Below, piece after piece: positions 60,385-64,000 of a stretch of 64,000 nt of DNA. Position 1 is the first letter of the stretch, and each line of letters begins with the position of its first letter. Made by a program: the position numbers and the translations under genes. The DNA comes from Linnemannia elongata. Taxonomy: Eukaryota; Mortierellomycota; Mortierellomycetes; Mortierellales; Mortierellaceae. Under the pieces are notes generated by a model. That model searched no databases, had not been told where the DNA came from, and worked only from the letters and a program-made list of their open reading frames with translations. The stretch spans positions 1,488,001 to 1,552,000 of the forward strand of contig JAXBDG010000002.1 of NCBI GenBank assembly GCA_036320915.1, in the 5' to 3' direction.

Positions 60385-60546
60385 CATTTTTTGGTTTTTG
60401 TAGCGACAAAGTTTAAGAGACAGTTTTTGGTGAACTTGGATATCCCGGCAAGTGTGGATAATGCGATGGTGTTGGCATATTCGGAACGCAAGGTGGTCGA
60501 TATGCTGCGCGTTATTGCCGAGACCACTGCCGCAGGCGATGTATGA
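59551..60546 (+). CDS. PSMG4: Proteasome assembly chaperone 4 (PSMG4/Poc4 type)
   Basis: Small chaperone that, with its PAC3/Poc3 partner, guides assembly of the 20S proteasome alpha ring. Three exons, 59551-59943, 60131-60200 and 60404-60546, give 201 residues. The conserved fold begins at KFKVFQETFLFMNQQPVHIQVIEM (about residue 50). It continues with WVWISSAGA, GDLAMAMPAF, then STLLGSPIDETAAGIARRLATK across the splice junctions, and NAMVLAYSERKVVDML at the end, all matching human PSMG4. Human PSMG4 has 123 residues; the extra length is an N-terminal run of about 20 Gln (CAA-rich) and a Gly/Ala/Gln loop at about 90-120. Both introns contain a 37-base T run. The call rests on the C-terminal half. 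It lies 333 bases after SPT20 and 349 bases from the convergent Hsp110 gene, another protein-quality gene, which may be chance. Confidence 0.85.
60061..60097 (+). repeat. Poly(T) run, 37 bases, in PSMG4 intron 1
   Basis: Uninterrupted T run 33 bases upstream of the exon 2 acceptor; it may act as a very long polypyrimidine tract. Confidence 0.9.
60348..60384 (+). repeat. Poly(T) run, 37 bases, in PSMG4 intron 2
   Basis: Uninterrupted T run 19 bases upstream of the exon 3 acceptor, the same length as the run in intron 1. Confidence 0.9.
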
Positions 60547-60895
60547 ACAGGAAGAGAGAGACTCTGTGATTTCTCTTTTTTTTTTTTTTTATTTTTTTTT
60601 TTAGCTCATGAGCAGAATATCTCGCCCCATTCCTGCGGTCGAAGGTGTTGCCTTTTTTTTTTTTTCTGATTGAATGAATATATTTAAAATCAAAAAGACA
60701 TTATGAATTCAGAGACGGGTCGTGTATGAGTTTTCTTGATATTGTTCATATGTGCATTTTATTGTGAGGAAAAAAAAATTGTGTACAAGAAGATGAATGG
60801 TGGGGGGAATATGTCCCTGCAAGCAAGGTGGGTAAGAGAATGTATAGGTCGATCCGCAAACGTTGAGACAAGAAAAAGGGCGCCGCTGTAAGGAA
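60547..60895. other. Intergenic between convergent PSMG4 and Hsp110 genes
   Basis: 349 bases holding two 3' flanks, with T runs near 60575-60600 and 60650-60665. No coding sequence recognised. Confidence 0.55.
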
Positions 60896-63800
60896 TTAAT
60901 CAATGTCCATGTCCTTGGAGTCGTCGTGCTTGGTCTCGGGCGAGGCCTTGGGCTCGGGGGTGGCAGGCTGCTCAGGAGCCTCAACGACAACAGGCTTGGG
61001 CTTGGGCTTGTTCAAGATAGGGGTGGCGAAGTAGACGATGTCGTCGCGCATCTTGCGGATTTCGGCCGAGGTAATGGCGGGGACCTCGTACTTCTTCATC
61101 ATCGACTGGCGCTCCTCCTTGTTCTCGATCCAGGTCTGGGCCTTGGAGCACTTCTCGACGATGGAGTTCTTCTCGGCCTCGGGGATGTGGGCGTACTTCT
61201 CCTCGGAGCTGGTAGCCTGGGACATCAACTGGTTGATCGCCTCGCGGAGCTCACGGGCAGCAGTGGGGCGGGCGTCAGCCTCACGGTAACGCTGAATGAC
61301 GGGGCCTCCGACAACCTGGAGCTCAGCCAACTTGGCGGCGTAGACAGACTTGGTGGCCTCATCACCCTCGTCATACAACCAGTTCTCGGCATCGTTCAAG
61401 TCGTTGATGAACTTCTCCTTGTCGGCAGGGTTGATGTAATCCTTGTAGATGCCTCCGTTGACCTTGGAGCGGGTATCGTAGATGTACTCCTCCAAAGCGT
61501 TCTTGGCCATCTCGGTATCGACGACCAACTTGTCAGAGGCAATCATCTCCATCTCTTTCTCGCGCAACTCGTTGATGAGCGAGCGGTCCAAGGAAGAAGT
61601 AGCGCTGACGACGGGAAGATCGCCCTTCTTGACGAGCTTCTTGACCTTGCGGGTCAAGGGGGCATCGAGATCCTCAGTGGCACCCTCCTTCTCCTCAACA
61701 AGCTCTTCCTTGACAACCTCCTCAACAACATAGGCGGACTCGACAGTCAAAACACCGTGAATGTTGATTCTGGCCTTGACCTTGACGCAGGCAGCCTCGC
61801 CGTTGATGGGCTCGACCTTCTTGATCGAGAAGCGGCCGACCCAAGGGTTGATGCCGGCAGGGATAGACTCGGGCTCGGCGTACTGGGCCTCGAGGTCGAA
61901 GGGCTCGGAGCGGTAGAAGGTCAAGATCTTGGTCGAGGGGATGGTGTTGTTCTTGTTGAAGACAACGAGCTCGGTTTCCTCCTCCTCGGGGGTAGGTTGC
62001 CAGGTCATCTTGATGGGGTAGTTGGTGATATCCTGGATGGAGAAGTCACGGACCTTGAAGGAGGGTGACAAGATGGCGCACTGGAGAGCAGATCCACGGG
62101 CAATGGCCTCGTCCTGGTTCAAGGTCGAGGAAAGATCCTTGCCGAAGAAGGCCTGGATGCGCTCCTTGAGGGCGGGGATACGAGTAGAGCCTCCGACAAT
62201 CTCGACGGCATCAATCTCATCGACGGTCAAACCGGCTTCCTCCAAAGCCTTCTGGAGAGGGGCCTCGACGCGGGAGATCAACTCCTGGGCGAGCTCCTCA
62301 AACTCGGCACGCTTCATCATCGATGAGACATCGCGATCCTCCATGATGGACTCAATGTTGAGGGGGGCCTCGGCGTTGGCGGAGAGGACCTTCTTGAGCT
62401 TCTCGCATCCAGCCATGAGACGGATCATAGCCTTGCCGTTCGACTTGACGTCAATACCGTACTTGGTCTTGAACTGGGCAGCGAAATGGTCTACCAACAT
62501 GCGGTCAAAGTCACGACCACCGAAATGTCTATCAAAGGCGCGCGACTTGACGGTGAGCTGGCCCTTGACGAAGGAGACGATCGAGACGGTGTATGACGAG
62601 TGACCGACATCGACAAAGCAGACGTTGCGGGGCTTGTCCTCGGGCAAGTCGGTCTTGGTGATACCGTAGCCGAGGGCGACGGCGGTCGAGTCGTTCATGA
62701 GGCGGAGGACGTTCAATCCAGCAATCTCGGAGGCATCCAAGACAGCGCGGCGCTGAACATCGGTGAACCAGGCGGGAATGGCGATGACGCAGTCCGAGAC
62801 AGGCATGTTAGTCTCGTGGGTGGCGATCTCCTTCATCTTGGTGAGGTACATGGCAAAGATCTGGGTGATGGTGAAGGTGGTCTCCTCGCCCTTGTAGTTG
62901 AGCTTGACGGCGAGCTGGCCGTTGACGTCAACGAGGGGAACGGTCAAGTACTGCTTCTCGATCTCCTGAACCTCCTTGTCGGCAAAGGTACGTCCGACAA
63001 TGCGCTTCAATGAAGAGACGGTATTCTTGAAGTTGGAGATCTCCTGAGTCTTGGCGGTCTCTCCGAGGTAACGCTGCTTGGGGCCGAACGAGACCAATGT
63101 CTATGTGATAGAAGGGGTGTAATGATGGGGAGCTGGTTAATATCGTCGTAGTCATTGTTATGGTGAGTATTATCTGTTAAGGCTGTTAATCTTCCCCTGT
63201 GTTTCCTTATATTATCCACTTGTTGCCTTTCTTTGCATAGTATTATGTGCAATACATCATTGTTCTTGAGTATTGTTCTTTAATCCCTCAGATATGATGA
63301 CGCCTCATTTTTAGTTCCTTCTTTTCCCCTGTAACCCAATACTTTTGCATTGTTATGAGTTACCCCTGTCAGTCTGTGGTGCATCTCTATTGAAATACCG
63401 ATTTGTTATTTGTTGTGTTTCTTTGTTGTTATTTTTTTCCCTTTTTTTTCATGCTGCCGGATTGCATGAGCAGACAGGTAGAGTTTCAAAAGGGGGAAGA
63501 GAGGTTGGTTTGCCCATTTGAAAAAGAAAAAAAATTCTGACAAGGAACATGCGCTGGGAAAGGGGGAAAAGAAACAAATCTTGATCGGAAATATCCTCAC
63601 CGTAATATTATCAAGAAACAGCACTCTCTCCCTCACACACACACATACACACACACTCTCTCTTGTATATAATCCAAGAGTCCATGGATCCCGTTTGGTC
63701 GTTGTGTTTGTTGTTGCTGCGTTGCTGCTGATCCTGTAATTGTGTCGATGGGTCGATTGTACCCTGCGCAAAGAAGAACAAGAATCACACACAAAAGAAG

Positions 63801-63922
63801 CATAAAAAGAAAAGAGAAATGACTTACGGGAGTGAAGCGGTTGGAAACCTCATTGCAGATAACGTCGATTCCACGGTTTCTGGCAACAGCGATAACCGAC
63901 TGCAAGTTTCCGAAATCAATAC
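60896..63922 (-). CDS. SSE1: Hsp110/Sse1-type Hsp70 nucleotide-exchange chaperone (5' end outside window)
   Basis: Cytosolic Hsp110, the main nucleotide-exchange factor for Hsp70 and a holdase. Exons seen: 63828-63922 and 60896-63100, joined in phase, coding about 766 residues. The first exon, expected to hold only the initiator and a few residues, lies beyond the right edge. The visible N-terminus, [32 protein letters not shown], aligns with Sse1. The actin-like ATPase domain runs to about residue 385 ([46 protein letters not shown]). Family marks that separate it from Hsp70 are [19 protein letters not shown] and [22 protein letters not shown] beta-sandwich domain with an acidic loop (about 480-530) and a helical bundle follow. 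The protein ends [11 protein letters not shown]. The intron 63101-63827 is 727 bases, long for this window. Heat-shock regulation is expected, but its promoter is not in view. Confidence 0.96.
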
Positions 63923-64000
63923 CTATTTGCGATAAAAGAGTACAAGAAGAGTTAATTACCTTTGTCGTTATAGTTGGAGAGGCACTTGTTTTTTTTTAGC

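Noticed and set aside
60863..62068. 401-codon plus-strand open frame
   Set aside because: Antisense to the Hsp110 gene, with the Leu/Gly/Asp-rich pattern of a mirror of coding sequence; the Hsp110 frame is unmistakable.

Overview
The window is nuclear DNA from a filamentous fungus. Genes are split by many short GT-AG introns, several with TACTAAC-type branch points. Regulators carry long Gln/Asn/Ser tracts, intergenic DNA is pyrimidine-rich with A/T runs of 28-38 bases, and ATP-citrate lyase is a single fused polypeptide (ascomycetes normally have two subunits). Together these suggest an early-diverging lineage of the Mortierella type. That placement is an inference; no rRNA, ITS or tRNA gene was seen.

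Layout. 148-1872 (-) RPA2, the 32-kDa subunit of replication protein A. 2430-5630 (-) a Spt23/Mga2-like factor with IPT/TIG and ankyrin regions. 5631-17140 is an 11.5-kb gene-poor stretch holding candidate regulatory motifs. 17141-20925 (+) a two-finger C2H2 factor. 22016-25929 (-) ATP-citrate lyase. 27243-30807 (-) a nuclear Sir2/SIRT1-class deacetylase. 32357-34034 (+) NDUFS7 of respiratory complex I. 34820-38479 (-) a Medusa-like (DUF7082-type) regulator. 38480-47608 is a second 9.1-kb gene-poor stretch. 47609-50839 (+) an unrecognised low-complexity protein with a C-terminal coiled coil. 52157-59217 (+) a very large SPT20 of the SAGA complex. 59551-60546 (+) proteasome assembly chaperone 4. 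60896-63922 (-) Hsp110/Sse1, whose first exon lies beyond the right edge. Gene models were built by hand from reading frames and splice signals; in every complete model the exon lengths sum to a multiple of three.

How they relate. Several genes touch acetyl-CoA, acetylation and lipids: ATP-citrate lyase makes cytosolic acetyl-CoA, SAGA (SPT20) uses it on histones, the Sir2 protein removes acetyl groups, and Spt23/Mga2 relatives control fatty-acid desaturation. Co-localisation does not prove co-regulation. Two genes (PSMG4, Hsp110) serve protein folding and assembly, and one each serves replication and respiration. The two long intergenic stretches lie upstream of the regulators, while the housekeeping genes sit closer together.

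The most interesting points are: a 16-base microexon needed to keep SPT20 in frame; an SPT20 tail of about 1,500 Gln/Ala/Asn-rich residues; an Spt23/Mga2-like protein with no visible membrane anchor; a 32-bp tandem GTTTAC(A/C)TCACGTG element upstream of it, with the same ATCACGTGA core upstream of the Sir2 gene; and two stop-free introns whose lengths are multiples of three.
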